DNA of 36,304 nt from an uncultured Anaeroplasma sp. (GCA_947592005.1 CANQDJ010000010.1:1-36304); one strand, 5' to 3'; positions 16,399 through 27,940 are shown, counted from the first letter of the stretch. Notes: generated from the sequence alone by a model not told the origin. Numbers and translations: made by a program.

Positions 16399-17013
16399 TT
16401 ATTCCTCCTCTATAAATAAATCTTTTTTCATTTCTTTTATATATCGTTTTACCACATCTTGTTTTTCTTCCCAAAACTTTTTCGCAAGCGGAGTAACCAT
16501 ATAATCTTGACTTAAAATATGGGCGCTGTGTTGTTCAATCACTTCCAAAGCCCTATGATAACTTTGCGGACGATTTTCTCCTTCCGCCAATAAATCCCAA
16601 ACAATACCCAAAGCCCCTTCTTCATCTAACAAATCAGCTTCCATCAAAAGAATCAATTCTTCCTGTAAACACTCTTTTAATCGTTCTTTATAGGAATGAA
16701 GAGAGATAATCTGAGCCGTTTTATCTATAAATGTATCATCAAAATGATGACTTTCCGCATAATCTCTAAAGATTTCGGCACTTTCCTCCGCATGATTTAT
16801 TTTAGATACACCATAGCCAATATCATGAAAAATTGCCGCCGTCAACACAACATTTTTATCACAATTCGGACAATCCGGAAGTAGCCTTAAACACCATTGA
16901 TATACCCTTTTACTATGTTCGAAACGATTACGAAAAGGAAATCTTCTATCGATCAAAGCATCTTTAGACAATAAATATTTTTCTACAAATTCCAGCATTT
17001 CTGTATAATCCAT
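16399..17013 (-). CDS. HD-domain phosphohydrolase
   Basis: 204 residues; GAGGGG before ATG 17013. The HD metal residues are H33, H63-D64 (in IFHDIGYG) and D127. Such proteins hydrolyse phosphate esters of nucleotides or second messengers; nothing here fixes the substrate. It is the first gene of the HD-nitroreductase-trmFO-xerC unit. Confidence 0.85.
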   Translation of the reverse strand: MDYTEMLEFVEKYLLSKDALIDRRFPFRNRFEHSKRVYQWCLRLLPDCPNCDKNVVLTAAIFHDIGYGVSKINHAEESAEIFRDYAESHHFDDTFIDKTAQIISLHSYKERLKECLQEELILLMEADLLDEEGALGIVWDLLAEGENRPQSYHRALEVIEQHSAHILSQDYMVTPLAKKFWEEKQDVVKRYIKEMKKDLFIEEE

Positions 17014-17038
17014 ATATTCCCCTCATATCTATATAAAA

Positions 17039-17047
17039 ATTATAGCA
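17039..17047 (-). promoter_or_regulatory. Extended -10 promoter of the HD-nitroreductase-trmFO-xerC operon
   Basis: TGCTATAAT on the minus strand (TATAAT at 17039-17044), about 25 bases before the start codon. The -35 region is only a T-run. Confidence 0.6.
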
Positions 17048-17060
17048 TATTCCCATAAAC

Positions 17061-17098
17061 AAAAAAATATGTGTTTTTTAAATTCACATATTTTTTTT
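17061..17098. terminator. Terminator after the giant surface-protein gene
   Basis: AAAAAAATATGTG (17061-17073) pairs with CACATATTTTTTT (17085-17097). The A- and T-runs make it usable in both directions. It begins 5 bases after the stop of the 2096-codon gene. Confidence 0.75.
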
Positions 17099-17102
17099 AT
17101 CG

Positions 17103-20100
17103 TTAAATGATATTTTTAATAACATCAAAGATTGTAGAATTTAATTCTTGAATACAATCTTTCAACGCACTATCTTGAACATAATAATGATATTCTGCTT
17201 TAAATAATCCTGTTTTATATCCGTATAAAGATTGAGAATAGTCGAAGCCCAAAGAATGTGTGTCTGTTACAAAATAAATCTTCATTTTTTCCGCATATTC
17301 TTTCTCACTTGTAAGCATATTGCCATCATCAAAATAGAATGCATCTTTTTCTATTTTTGTAACTGTATAAGGAATATATACTCCTTGATTCAACGACTTA
17401 CAATTCTTAAACGCGTTCGTTTGAATTTCCAAAACACCTTCATTGATAATTACCGTCTGAATCTGCGTGTTTTCCGCAAACGCATTCGCTCCAATAACCG
17501 TAATTTCTTTCCCTTCGACAGTATATTTCGGAAGAATCAAAATGTTTCCTTTCCATTCGGAGGATATACCCGTTATCGTTGTATCTTGGATAGTAAACAA
17601 CTCTTTCCGCAAAGTAATCAAAGCCGAAATCGTATTGGAAGCAATACTTCCTTCCGCTAAAGGAGAATATGTCTTATCTTGTTCAATCCACGCATTAATT
17701 TCATACTCTCCATTTACACCAAACGGCAATTCTTTTACCTGTAAAACATCAGAATCTTTCATCGCTATCTCTATATATAACGGATTATTTTTCTCATTAT
17801 AGAAAACATAAGAATCATAATCCAAAGTAATCGTTCGATATCCTTCTCTATAAGCGATATACGGTTCAAGATAAATATAGCGAATCGTACAATCTCCTTC
17901 TTCTATTACTTCCATTATATCTCTATATTCAGAATATAAGAATTTAGAGGTAATATATTCCACTGGATAAGTATAATATCTTCCATCGACAAGAATTTGA
18001 TATTTTTCATGCGTTAAACCTAAAATAGTATCGGTATTCTCTTCGTCCGCCAAACTGAATTTTTGATCTTCTACTACCAAATAGGCCATGTTTTTCCATT
18101 TTGTATAAACCGTTAAATCTTGATTCTTCATAACCATAGAAGGCAAAGTGAAATCCGTAGTAATACATTCATCGGTCAACGCATTATAAAATCCCAAGAA
18201 TTCGGTTTGATTTTGTTCTATGGTATAAGTCGATGTATTTTCTCCAACCAACAACACTTCTTTCAAACCCATACCTTGACTATCAATGATGGTAAATTGA
18301 TACATTTCTTCCCACTTAGCATACACGTGTGTATTCTTATTTTGAATTACGGCATCTTCTTCTTTAAATTCCGTAATGCCTTCACTATCTTTAAACCACC
18401 CGACAAAATGATATTGCCGACCATTATATAACCGATATTCACTAGACGGAGCCGGAATAGAGAAAGTCGAACCCGCTTCTAAACGAATCGAAATCGTTTC
18501 AAAATTATTCTTATCCAAGTCCGTTCCTTCTCCCATATGGAAGAATACCGTATGTTCACACTTGCCGGTTGCTGTACCGGAAGCATCATAGATAGTATCC
18601 ATAGGCATATCCATACCTTGAATAGTGAAATTATCCTTCTTATAAGAAGCCACATATTCCGAAAAATCCATATTATTTATCATAATATCTGTAAAATAAG
18701 TATGCATATTTCTTTGTTCCAAATTAGATAATTTCAATTCTTTACAAGATAATGTGATGACATTTACCATCTTAAAACTAAAATCTAAAACCGAAGTCAA
18801 TGCGTACGCATCATATATCAAATCATTTTCTTCTTTTACTGCCACAGGAGTTAGTCGTACTTTCGCCTTCAATTCTCCCAAATCGGCATTTCCGGTTAAT
18901 TCTTTCATATTCAATCCGAAAGTAAAATCCTTAGAAGAAAGCGATAAATCTTCAGAATAAGAATACGCCGTAATAACTTTACTTGCGTCGATTGAAGTAT
19001 CTTTCTTCTCTCCGGTATTGATCAATTTCAATATACTATCCGGCAATCCCATAGAAAAATCCAACAAATAATACATAATATCAGATAAAAACGTATCTAA
19101 GGTAATACAAATTCGTTTCGAATTTTTCGATTTGCTGTCGACACGATTGATATAAACATATCCATCTTGATATAAAATATAAATATCTTTCTTTGAAACA
19201 ATAAGAGTATATAAACTACCGATGTTTTGCATATCCATATGGGCAAACACAATAGGTTTTCCCGAAGAATCCACTTCTACATACAAATCGATTGGAATAT
19301 CTACTTTTAAAATAGAAATCGCCTCTAATTGAATCGTTCCAGCAATGTGGAAATCTCGGAAAGTCGCAGTTGTAACAATACCATCTACCAAATCGCCAAG
19401 TTCGTTGATATCATAATATCCTTCCAAATCACTCGGTGCTTCTACACCCGATACCGCTCCAAGTGAAACCGACAAGTTTTCTATGGCATTATACTTATCC
19501 ATACTTTCATAAGCCGTATATAATTTATCCAATGTCAAAGACAATTCCGAATCCGTCTTACCAAGCCGTATCGTTACCATCTCATTTTCCGGAACAGCGG
19601 AAATAAAATGATGCATATCTAATTGAATGATATATTCTTGATTCAGCACTGTTACAGAATGAATTAAATCAGAAATATGAAGTTCTTCTTGACTTTCTAT
19701 CGGATTTTTATCTTCTATGAAAGATTGAATCAACTGGCGTAATGACGTAAAGTCCACATAATTCAATTCCGGATTCAAATACTTTTCCAAAGGAATATAT
19801 TCTTCCAAATTCAAGCCACTTACTTTTTCTAACGTAGCCAATATGCCCAATATATTATCCAAACCCGTCTTTACTTTTAATACATTATTCAAATCCGTAC
19901 TATTTCCGTATATTCCATATACCATATGATCTCGGATAATCAAATTCAAATTATGATTAGAAACCAAATTCTTTCCTTTATATTCCAACACATTTAAAAC
20001 TAACCCTAAAGAAATATTTTCTTTATCCGTATAATCCAACTGAATCATTCCATAAATCTTATATTTTAATTCTTTATTCTGAATGATTTGCAGAGGATTC

Positions 20101-23100
20101 TGTTCCTTTCCAATCTCTATAGAGAATTCCTTTTTCTGAACCGAATCCAATATTTCCTTGATGTATCCACACAATGTCAAAATATCATTTTGGGTTATAT
20201 ATTTCATCGGGGCTTCTTTATATTCCGTTTCTTGCGTTTTAGAAATAGATAGTTTTAAATCGATGGATTGACTATCGGAAACCTGAATTTCCATTCTTTC
20301 TTCAATTTGAGCGAAAAGAATAGTTAATTTTGATAAATTTTTTAAAAGTCCACTCATATCAAAACCAATCGAATTTTCATTCGTGAATTCCATTCTTTGA
20401 AGTATATTTTCCAAGCCATCGGAAGATAAAGTGATATTAGGCATATCCCATTCAAACTTCTTACAAATCTGTTGAATAAAAGACTCCAATTCCGCTACAT
20501 TCAATCGTATTGTCAATCCGCCGATTGAAACATATAAATCCTTTTCAACCAGTTGAATATATACTTCCAAAACCATATTGGAAACCGTCGCACAAATATA
20601 GCCCTGTACATGATATATTCCATCTGCCAAAATCAAATCTATTTTTGAATCGTTCAAAGATAAAACCATATCTTCTTTTCCCAAAGAAATCATTCCGTCC
20701 AAAGAAATACGATATGAATTTTTACCGATACCTTCCGCTACCCAAGCAATATCGTCAGCAAATTCACTCAAATGAATATACTTTTCCGTTTCCACTTCGA
20801 TTGTTCCGTCGTAAGAAGCGAGAATTTCCATATTCAAATCAAACAATTCCTTTAAAGACACTGCCAATCCGTTTTCTCTATTTGTGATTTCAATACGGAA
20901 TGGTTTGGTTGTATCAATCCATTTTTTCAAAGAATCCGCATACGTACTCAAATTCAAATCCAAAATCGTATGATCTTCTTCCAATTTCAAAGATTGTATT
21001 ATCTGTTCGAAATCCAAAGAGAAAATCATATTTAAAATCGTATCTAAATTCCATTCGGAATCTTCCTTTTGCGGAAGATATTTTTCTATATCTTCCATCG
21101 TCAAATATCCATACAATGATTCAAAATGCACAAAGATAACATTAGAATATTCCACATCTTGTATCTTATATGTATTAAAATAAGATAATTCCAACGGAAG
21201 CGTTATATCTTTATATCCCAATTCAATAGTAGCACTTAATTTCATTTTATCTGTAAAATCTACTTTGATTTGACCACTCAAAGATAAATCTTCTTTTTCG
21301 CCATTTACGACAAGCGTCATCTTTTTAGAGTGATACAACGCCAAAACATCTTCGATTATATAATCCAAGTATCCTAAATTTTCATATCCTTCATCGATTA
21401 TTTCAATCGGAGTATCTATACCTGCTTTACATTGAATATCGGCCATCAAATTATCATATATAACCGCTACATTCAAACCTTCTTCTTTCTTTATTTGAAG
21501 TTGTAAATCTTTCATACGCTCCATAAATGAAGAAAGCCCCAATGTCAATGAAATATCGGTATCCGAAGACACAACATCTTTCAATAAGGCATCATAATCT
21601 ATCGATAGAATCGTATTTATAATGTTGTTGATATCTATATCGGGAATAGATAAAGAAATATCCGTATATTTTTCTATTATTTTTTCGGCATCGTCTTTAT
21701 TCAATTTTAAATGAATAGAACCATATTCAAAATATATAATATCATTACCATATAAAATACGAATTGTTTCATCTAAAGAAGAATATTGAACACGAACCAA
21801 ACAATCCAATAATAAATTTTGACGGAAATCAGTTTTACCATTAACGGAAATCGTTAAATCTTTATAGGTCGCAGTGAAATCCAATGTTGCTTGTTTCTGA
21901 TCAAGCAATTCAACAACCTCATCGACAATAAACGATAAATCGGAAACCTCGATAAATTCCGTCGTGTCGATTTCTTCTACCTGTTCTGTCGTCTGTTCAA
22001 GAATAACTCCTATTTTGTTTCCTTCCAACTCCAAATCGGTATGAGCCGTAATTAATTGATATGTTTCACCTTTGGAAAAATGAAAATACAATGGTAAAGA
22101 AATATCGAAAATATGTAAGTCAGCATAAACTTCTATATCCGTTCCATCGGCATTCTTCGTAACTTCGGCACTATTCAAATCCGAAATGATCGCACTGGTA
22201 TCCAACCCCTCGGTGGAAGAAGTATCACCCTTAAAAGATGCCAGTATCTTTTGGATATCGTCCGGAGTGGCTTTTATCTTTAAGCCTCCGAGTGAAAGAT
22301 AAATATTATCTTGATAAGAAACATACAAATCTTCTAATTGAACCGCTACTTTGACATTTTTTAAATCGGATATATTCAAACGAACCAATCCAATTCGTGT
22401 CGTATCATTCCATGTAAGAGTCAATTTTAAATTCTTATCCGTTCCATCGGCATTCTGTAAAGAAGACGTAATCATCGTCAAAACATCGTCTTCTTTCGGA
22501 GTATCTTCACTGCCATCTGCCGGTTCTAATATTTCATATTGTTTAAAGAAATCGGTATCGCCATTTTCAAATTCTACCGGAGAATAATCAAATACTTCCG
22601 TACAATCCGTTTTAGAAACTGCTTCTATACCCATTGCCTTTACTTTATATTCTTCTTTTATTTTCGCTTCCAAAATATGCCAGGTCGAATCCATTTTATA
22701 ATCTATTTTTATGGAATTAAACTTAGGAACCATAGAAGAATTGGCATTGGTCAATACTTCTCTACGATACCAAAACGGGGCATAATCATCATTCGGATTC
22801 AAAGAAAGGCGAATCGTATATGTTCCGTCCTCATTGACAATCAATTCCGATGCCTCCAGTATTGTTTCTTCACAAATAATGTATCCCGTACACTGAAACG
22901 GCAACCAACCATATCGTTTGATATAAGCGGAATTAGAAATACATTCCGGTTGAGCAGTTTTCCAAGTCGTATTAAATCCGTCGATATGATCCGCATCTCG
23001 AAGTAAAACTTTATTATCCAAGAAATATTTTTGTTTTCCGCTGGAAATCATACCAGAAGAAACAGTAGACACCAATGCCTTATGATCTTTTACCAATCTC

Positions 23101-23393
23101 GTATAATATATTTGAATCGTCGCTACCGATGCTTCGGATTTTCCGGTGGTGGTAGTCTTAAATTCTTTCGCATTTTCAATCGTCCACATCGCAAAAGCCA
23201 AATTATCCAAAACAGAATACTGTTCTGGATTACTGCCATCGGTCGGTGCTTCTTTTACCGTCGTTTTATATTTCGCTTCGGTTTCTTCGATTTGGGCAGG
23301 TCCACGATGTGCTTCTTTAATAAAATATGCACCTATACCGCCCCCTACAGCGATTAGAATTGCCAAAACAATCAATATTATTTTCTTTTTCAA
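17103..23393 (-). CDS. Giant membrane-anchored repeat protein with InlB-like and BspA-like segments
   Basis: 2096 residues from TTG 23393, which has AAGGGGAG at 8 bases; a GTG three codons earlier abuts the site. One N-terminal membrane segment (about residues 4-25) anchors it with nearly all mass outside. Residues about 280-1450 hold tandem beta-rich units of about 200 residues, each with a Y-x-x-x-GG-like strand followed by an acidic helix. The landmark strand (for example YLSLGGLKIK and YVSIGGLTIRLN) recurs near 364, 553, 751, 953, 1158 and 1401. The units recall LppX/LolA-like lipid-binding lipoprotein folds, by inference only. Two Listeria/Bacteroides InlB-type repeats follow (FVGWFKDSEG and HVYAKWEE near 1620-1700, then TVYTKWK), and a BspA-type leucine-rich segment near 1945-2020 (VIGANAFAENTQIQ). 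There is no LPXTG or C-terminal anchor. It is monocistronic. The role is unknown; binding at the cell surface is plausible. Confidence 0.85.
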   Translation of the reverse strand: MKKKIILIVLAILIAVGGGIGAYFIKEAHRGPAQIEETEAKYKTTVKEAPTDGSNPEQYSVLDNLAFAMWTIENAKEFKTTTTGKSEASVATIQIYYTRLVKDHKALVSTVSSGMISSGKQKYFLDNKVLLRDADHIDGFNTTWKTAQPECISNSAYIKRYGWLPFQCTGYIICEETILEASELIVNEDGTYTIRLSLNPNDDYAPFWYRREVLTNANSSMVPKFNSIKIDYKMDSTWHILEAKIKEEYKVKAMGIEAVSKTDCTEVFDYSPVEFENGDTDFFKQYEILEPADGSEDTPKEDDVLTMITSSLQNADGTDKNLKLTLTWNDTTRIGLVRLNISDLKNVKVAVQLEDLYVSYQDNIYLSLGGLKIKATPDDIQKILASFKGDTSSTEGLDTSAIISDLNSAEVTKNADGTDIEVYADLHIFDISLPLYFHFSKGETYQLITAHTDLELEGNKIGVILEQTTEQVEEIDTTEFIEVSDLSFIVDEVVELLDQKQATLDFTATYKDLTISVNGKTDFRQNLLLDCLVRVQYSSLDETIRILYGNDIIYFEYGSIHLKLNKDDAEKIIEKYTDISLSIPDIDINNIINTILSIDYDALLKDVVSSDTDISLTLGLSSFMERMKDLQLQIKKEEGLNVAVIYDNLMADIQCKAGIDTPIEIIDEGYENLGYLDYIIEDVLALYHSKKMTLVVNGEKEDLSLSGQIKVDFTDKMKLSATIELGYKDITLPLELSYFNTYKIQDVEYSNVIFVHFESLYGYLTMEDIEKYLPQKEDSEWNLDTILNMIFSLDFEQIIQSLKLEEDHTILDLNLSTYADSLKKWIDTTKPFRIEITNRENGLAVSLKELFDLNMEILASYDGTIEVETEKYIHLSEFADDIAWVAEGIGKNSYRISLDGMISLGKEDMVLSLNDSKIDLILADGIYHVQGYICATVSNMVLEVYIQLVEKDLYVSIGGLTIRLNVAELESFIQQICKKFEWDMPNITLSSDGLENILQRMEFTNENSIGFDMSGLLKNLSKLTILFAQIEERMEIQVSDSQSIDLKLSISKTQETEYKEAPMKYITQNDILTLCGYIKEILDSVQKKEFSIEIGKEQNPLQIIQNKELKYKIYGMIQLDYTDKENISLGLVLNVLEYKGKNLVSNHNLNLIIRDHMVYGIYGNSTDLNNVLKVKTGLDNILGILATLEKVSGLNLEEYIPLEKYLNPELNYVDFTSLRQLIQSFIEDKNPIESQEELHISDLIHSVTVLNQEYIIQLDMHHFISAVPENEMVTIRLGKTDSELSLTLDKLYTAYESMDKYNAIENLSVSLGAVSGVEAPSDLEGYYDINELGDLVDGIVTTATFRDFHIAGTIQLEAISILKVDIPIDLYVEVDSSGKPIVFAHMDMQNIGSLYTLIVSKKDIYILYQDGYVYINRVDSKSKNSKRICITLDTFLSDIMYYLLDFSMGLPDSILKLINTGEKKDTSIDASKVITAYSYSEDLSLSSKDFTFGLNMKELTGNADLGELKAKVRLTPVAVKEENDLIYDAYALTSVLDFSFKMVNVITLSCKELKLSNLEQRNMHTYFTDIMINNMDFSEYVASYKKDNFTIQGMDMPMDTIYDASGTATGKCEHTVFFHMGEGTDLDKNNFETISIRLEAGSTFSIPAPSSEYRLYNGRQYHFVGWFKDSEGITEFKEEDAVIQNKNTHVYAKWEEMYQFTIIDSQGMGLKEVLLVGENTSTYTIEQNQTEFLGFYNALTDECITTDFTLPSMVMKNQDLTVYTKWKNMAYLVVEDQKFSLADEENTDTILGLTHEKYQILVDGRYYTYPVEYITSKFLYSEYRDIMEVIEEGDCTIRYIYLEPYIAYREGYRTITLDYDSYVFYNEKNNPLYIEIAMKDSDVLQVKELPFGVNGEYEINAWIEQDKTYSPLAEGSIASNTISALITLRKELFTIQDTTITGISSEWKGNILILPKYTVEGKEITVIGANAFAENTQIQTVIINEGVLEIQTNAFKNCKSLNQGVYIPYTVTKIEKDAFYFDDGNMLTSEKEYAEKMKIYFVTDTHSLGFDYSQSLYGYKTGLFKAEYHYYVQDSALKDCIQELNSTIFDVIKNII

Positions 23394-23436
23394 AAATAAC
23401 ACTCCCCTTGTTTATTCAAAACAAAACACATTTTAT

Positions 23437-23464
23437 ATTATACCATACTTTTTATCAATGTCAA
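23437..23464 (-). promoter_or_regulatory. Strong promoter of the giant surface-protein gene
   Basis: Perfect TTGACA (23459-23464) and TATAAT (23437-23442), 16-base spacer, with TGG extension. This is one of the best promoters in the window, suggesting strong expression of a very large protein. Confidence 0.8.
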
Positions 23465-23490
23465 ATATGCTCGACATTTGAAGATTTTTA

Positions 23491-23524
23491 TAAAAAAAGA
23501 ACTTCTCCTTCTCGGAAAAGTTCT
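23491..23524 (-). terminator. Terminator after ackA
   Basis: AGAACTTCTCC (23498-23508) pairs with GGAAAAGTTCT (23514-23524) with one mismatch and a 5-base loop; seven T follow on the minus strand. Confidence 0.85.
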
Positions 23525-23536
23525 CTATGAAAATTA

Positions 23537-24727
23537 CTATATTTTGGCAACTCTTACCGTGTCTCTCGCAATCATTACCTCTTCATTTGTAGGAATGATA
23601 AACGCACGAATCTTAGAATCTTTAGTAGTGATTTCTTGTTCTACGGCACGAATATTATTGGCGTTTTCGTCCAATTTAACACCCAATACCGCAAGACGAT
23701 TCAATATATTTTTCCGTAAATGAATCAAATTTTCGCCCATACCAGCGGTAAAGGCAATTACATCACAGCCACCCATATATACATAATATGCCGCAATATA
23801 ATCTACGATTCGTTTTGCTTGAACATCAAATGTAAGTTTACATCTATGATCTCCGGCTTCCATACCTGCCGTAACATCACGAGCGTCATTAGAACGGCCG
23901 GACATTCCCAAATAACCGGATTTTTTATTCAAAATATTAACAACTTCGGCTGCCGTCTTTCCTTCTTTTTCACAAATATAAGACACAACCGTAGGATCCA
24001 AAATACCAGATCTTGTTCCCATAGGAATACCTTCCAACGGAGTCAAACCCATTGAAGTATCTACACTTTTACCGCCATCTACTGCACAAATAGACGCACC
24101 ATTTCCCAAATGACATACGATGGTTTTCGTATCTTTTAAAGGCTTGCCAATCAATTCGGCCGCTCTTTGAGAAACATATTGATGGGAAGTACCATGAGCC
24201 CCATATTTCCGAATACCATATTTTTCATACCATTCATATGGTGTAGCATACATATATGCTTCTTCCGGCATAGTTTGATGGAATACTGTATCGAACACAA
24301 CAACTTGCGGAACTTTCGGTAACGCTTTTTGAAATGCTCGAATTCCGATAATATGAGCCGGATTATGCAACGGAGCCAAATCCGCCAATTCTTGAATCTT
24401 TTGAATCACTTCTTCCGTTACCAAAGCCGAATCCTTAAAGAATTCTCCTCCCTGAACAACACGATGACCGACACCGGAGATTTCATCTAAACTTTTTACA
24501 ATTCCTTTTTGAATCAAAGTATCCAATAAAAGTTGAACACCTTCGGCATGAGTAGGTAATACAGGGTGTGTTTCTTCTTTTTTACCTGCATATTTGATTG
24601 TAAAAATCCCTTCTGCCAATCCGATTCTTTCCATAACTCCGGACGCAATTACTGTTTCTTCTGGCATTTCCAATAATTGAAACTTAATAGACGAACTGCC
24701 AGCATTTACTGCCATAATTTTTGCCAT
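23537..24727 (-). CDS. ackA: Acetate kinase
   Basis: 396 residues from ATG 24727 with GAGGAAAA upstream; the longer frame lies in the preceding gene. It interconverts acetyl phosphate plus ADP and acetate plus ATP. Family motifs are all present: AVNAGSSSIKF, HRVVQGG, DTVFHQTMP, HGTSHQ, HLGNGAS, GTRSGILDP and GMGEN. It follows the ytxK-like gene by one base, the usual Bacilli arrangement. The partner gene pta is not in the window. Confidence 0.97.
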   Translation of the reverse strand: MAKIMAVNAGSSSIKFQLLEMPEETVIASGVMERIGLAEGIFTIKYAGKKEETHPVLPTHAEGVQLLLDTLIQKGIVKSLDEISGVGHRVVQGGEFFKDSALVTEEVIQKIQELADLAPLHNPAHIIGIRAFQKALPKVPQVVVFDTVFHQTMPEEAYMYATPYEWYEKYGIRKYGAHGTSHQYVSQRAAELIGKPLKDTKTIVCHLGNGASICAVDGGKSVDTSMGLTPLEGIPMGTRSGILDPTVVSYICEKEGKTAAEVVNILNKKSGYLGMSGRSNDARDVTAGMEAGDHRCKLTFDVQAKRIVDYIAAYYVYMGGCDVIAFTAGMGENLIHLRKNILNRLAVLGVKLDENANNIRAVEQEITTKDSKIRAFIIPTNEEVMIARDTVRVAKI

Positions 24728-24728
24728 T

Positions 24729-25688
24729 TTAATTTTCCTCACTTCTATTATTATAATTATTATTCTCAAACCACGCTTCTATATCCATTAAAGAACCATT
24801 AAAGTCCTTTACATCTGTAAAACTTGGTAGTTTGACCATAAAACATTTATTCCGATCCATTATTCGTTTTTGCATAACGATAATGATTTTCGGCTTGGTA
24901 GATAAAAACATCGAATCTGGAAGTTCAATTAATCCGATAATCGAAACTTCTTTCAATAATTTTTCTTTAAACTCCTTATTTTTATCATAATCGAAAAAAT
25001 CATGTTCCACAATCCCAATCATGCACCCATCTTCTTTCAACATAGGAACATAATGTAAGATTGCCAGATAAGGAAAATATTCCTTTTTCTCAGATTGATA
25101 AACACTATGAGGCATATCAAATACAATCGCATTCATATTCGTCATATTCAAATTCAGTGTATCTTGCAGATAAACCTCAATCGGAGTAGATAATAAATCG
25201 GCGGTCATTGTTGTAAGTTTTGTCATCCATAAATCATGATCGCAAGCGAATAAATTACAATTTTTATCTAAATGATTCGAAATCGTCAAAATCAAATTTC
25301 CCGTTCCACATAACGGATCCAATATATTTATATCTTTTTCGGGACATACTTTCGTAATCAAATAAGCAATAAATATTCCCAACGTATCCGGTGTGGTGTT
25401 TCCATTGGGAATCCGCATTTCTTTAAATCCCCGCAAAACGATGGACTGCATCGCCTTACGCACATCTTCTACCGTAAAATCCACATCGGCTATTTTATCA
25501 TATATTTTTTGAAGACGAGTATGATATTCCGAATCTAAATCCGTTAATATTTCTCCCGCCAAAATATTTTTTACCGTCATTTCCATTAATTCAAAATAAG
25601 GTTTGTGAAACACTTCGTATAACAAATTATTGGATTCATCCAAACAATCGTAAAACAACTCCAAATTGTTTATTTTTACATCTTGCAT
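24729..25688 (-). CDS. Class I SAM-dependent methyltransferase, YtxK-like
   Basis: 319 residues from ATG 25688, which follows GGTGGTGA. The ATG at 25712 overlaps the -10 box and cannot be transcribed from that promoter. The N-terminal 100 residues are helical. The SAM-binding motif I is LDPLCGTGN (123-131). Motif IV reads DMPH (191-194) instead of the NPPY of active DNA adenine methylases, as is usual for YtxK-type proteins, so the target is doubtful. In B. subtilis ytxK also stands just upstream of ackA. Confidence 0.8.
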   Translation of the reverse strand: MQDVKINNLELFYDCLDESNNLLYEVFHKPYFELMEMTVKNILAGEILTDLDSEYHTRLQKIYDKIADVDFTVEDVRKAMQSIVLRGFKEMRIPNGNTTPDTLGIFIAYLITKVCPEKDINILDPLCGTGNLILTISNHLDKNCNLFACDHDLWMTKLTTMTADLLSTPIEVYLQDTLNLNMTNMNAIVFDMPHSVYQSEKKEYFPYLAILHYVPMLKEDGCMIGIVEHDFFDYDKNKEFKEKLLKEVSIIGLIELPDSMFLSTKPKIIIVMQKRIMDRNKCFMVKLPSFTDVKDFNGSLMDIEAWFENNNYNNRSEEN

Positions 25689-25710
25689 ATACGATTTCAC
25701 CACCATAAAC

Positions 25711-25739
25711 ATTATATCAAATTTACAAAATATTGTAAA
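25711..25739 (-). promoter_or_regulatory. Promoter of ytxK-like-ackA
   Basis: TTTACA (25734-25739), 17-base spacer, TATAAT (25711-25716) with TGA extension. The transcript would begin near 25704, which fixes the start codon of the first gene at 25688. Confidence 0.8.
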
Positions 25740-25857
25740 TAAACTTTGCCAATTTCTTATTCTTCCAATTTAGATAAAATTATACTTTTTTTCCTATTCA
25801 TATATAATCTATCGTAAAAGAAAGATTCTAAGTAATAAAATTTTATTTTTTTAATAA

Positions 25858-27291
<1,434 letters not shown>

Positions 27292-27298
27292 AAAGAAG

Positions 27299-27327
27299 AG
27301 TCCTAATTCGAATTAGGGCTTTTCTTT
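27299..27327 (+). terminator. Terminator of gdhA
   Basis: The palindrome AGTCCTAATT-CG-AATTAGGGCT (27299-27320) is followed by TTTCTTTT. Confidence 0.8.
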
Positions 27328-27342
27328 TCGACAAAAAATGAG

Positions 27343-27348
27343 TATAAT
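27343..27348 (+). promoter_or_regulatory. -10 box of the small gene after gdhA
   Basis: Consensus TATAAT, 25 bases before ATG 27373; no clear -35 at 17 bases, where the gdhA terminator tail lies. Confidence 0.5.
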
Positions 27349-27372
27349 GGAAACAAATAAGGGGGAAAATTT

Positions 27373-27888
27373 ATGCAACAATTACAAAATGATTTAGATA
27401 TTAAAAAATGGTTAGAAAGTGAAAAAGAAAAAAAAGATTTATGCGGAACGTATGATTTTTGTATAAAATGTGATAAAACCAAGGAAACACCTTGTGCGGT
27501 TGCTTATACGTTATTGAATAAAAAAAGAAAAAGAATATCTTTATCTTTCGAAGAAAAATTGGCAATAGCCAAAGAGGAAACAAAACAAAAATTTAAAAAT
27601 ATAGAAGAGGCTATTTCCGAATTAAAAATAAAATTACGGATTTGCAAAAAAAATGTAACCCTTCGTTACAATAAAAAACTTTTGGGATTAATTACTTTAA
27701 CCAAAAACAGTTTAAAAATTCATTTGGCAATTCAACCGAATTTGTATGAAATAATTCCGCATATTGATTATAGCGATAAAAAAACATACGAAGAATGTCC
27801 TTTTACGATAAAAATAACAAGTAAACGGAGTATAAAAAACGCTATATCATTGCTTACTCTTTTGCGGGACGGAGATAAACTTATTTAA
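27373..27888 (+). CDS. Uncharacterised protein with DUF5655-like C-terminal domain and Cys cluster
   Basis: 171 residues; AAGGGGG before ATG 27373. The N-terminal part has four cysteines (C24, C30, C33, C41) that could bind a metal. From about residue 55 it resembles a domain seen in clostridial uncharacterised proteins: SFEEKLAIA, then an RYNKKLLGLITL strand, LKIHLAIQPNLYE, a DYSDKKTYEECP segment and ITSKRSIKNAISL. I recall this pattern as DUF5655-type; no function is established. It stands alone and converges on the intron; its 3' end is 14 bases from the intron boundary. Confidence 0.65.
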   Translation: MQQLQNDLDIKKWLESEKEKKDLCGTYDFCIKCDKTKETPCAVAYTLLNKKRKRISLSFEEKLAIAKEETKQKFKNIEEAISELKIKLRICKKNVTLRYNKKLLGLITLTKNSLKIHLAIQPNLYEIIPHIDYSDKKTYEECPFTIKITSKRSIKNAISLLTLLRDGDKLI

Positions 27889-27940
27889 ATTTTACCATTG
27901 TAATAGGGTAGAGGGATAATTTTCAATTATCGCCCCTCCC

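Noticed and set aside
17103-23393. Sortase-anchored surface protein
   Set aside because: The C-terminus has no LPXTG motif, hydrophobic segment or basic tail; the anchor is the N-terminal membrane segment.
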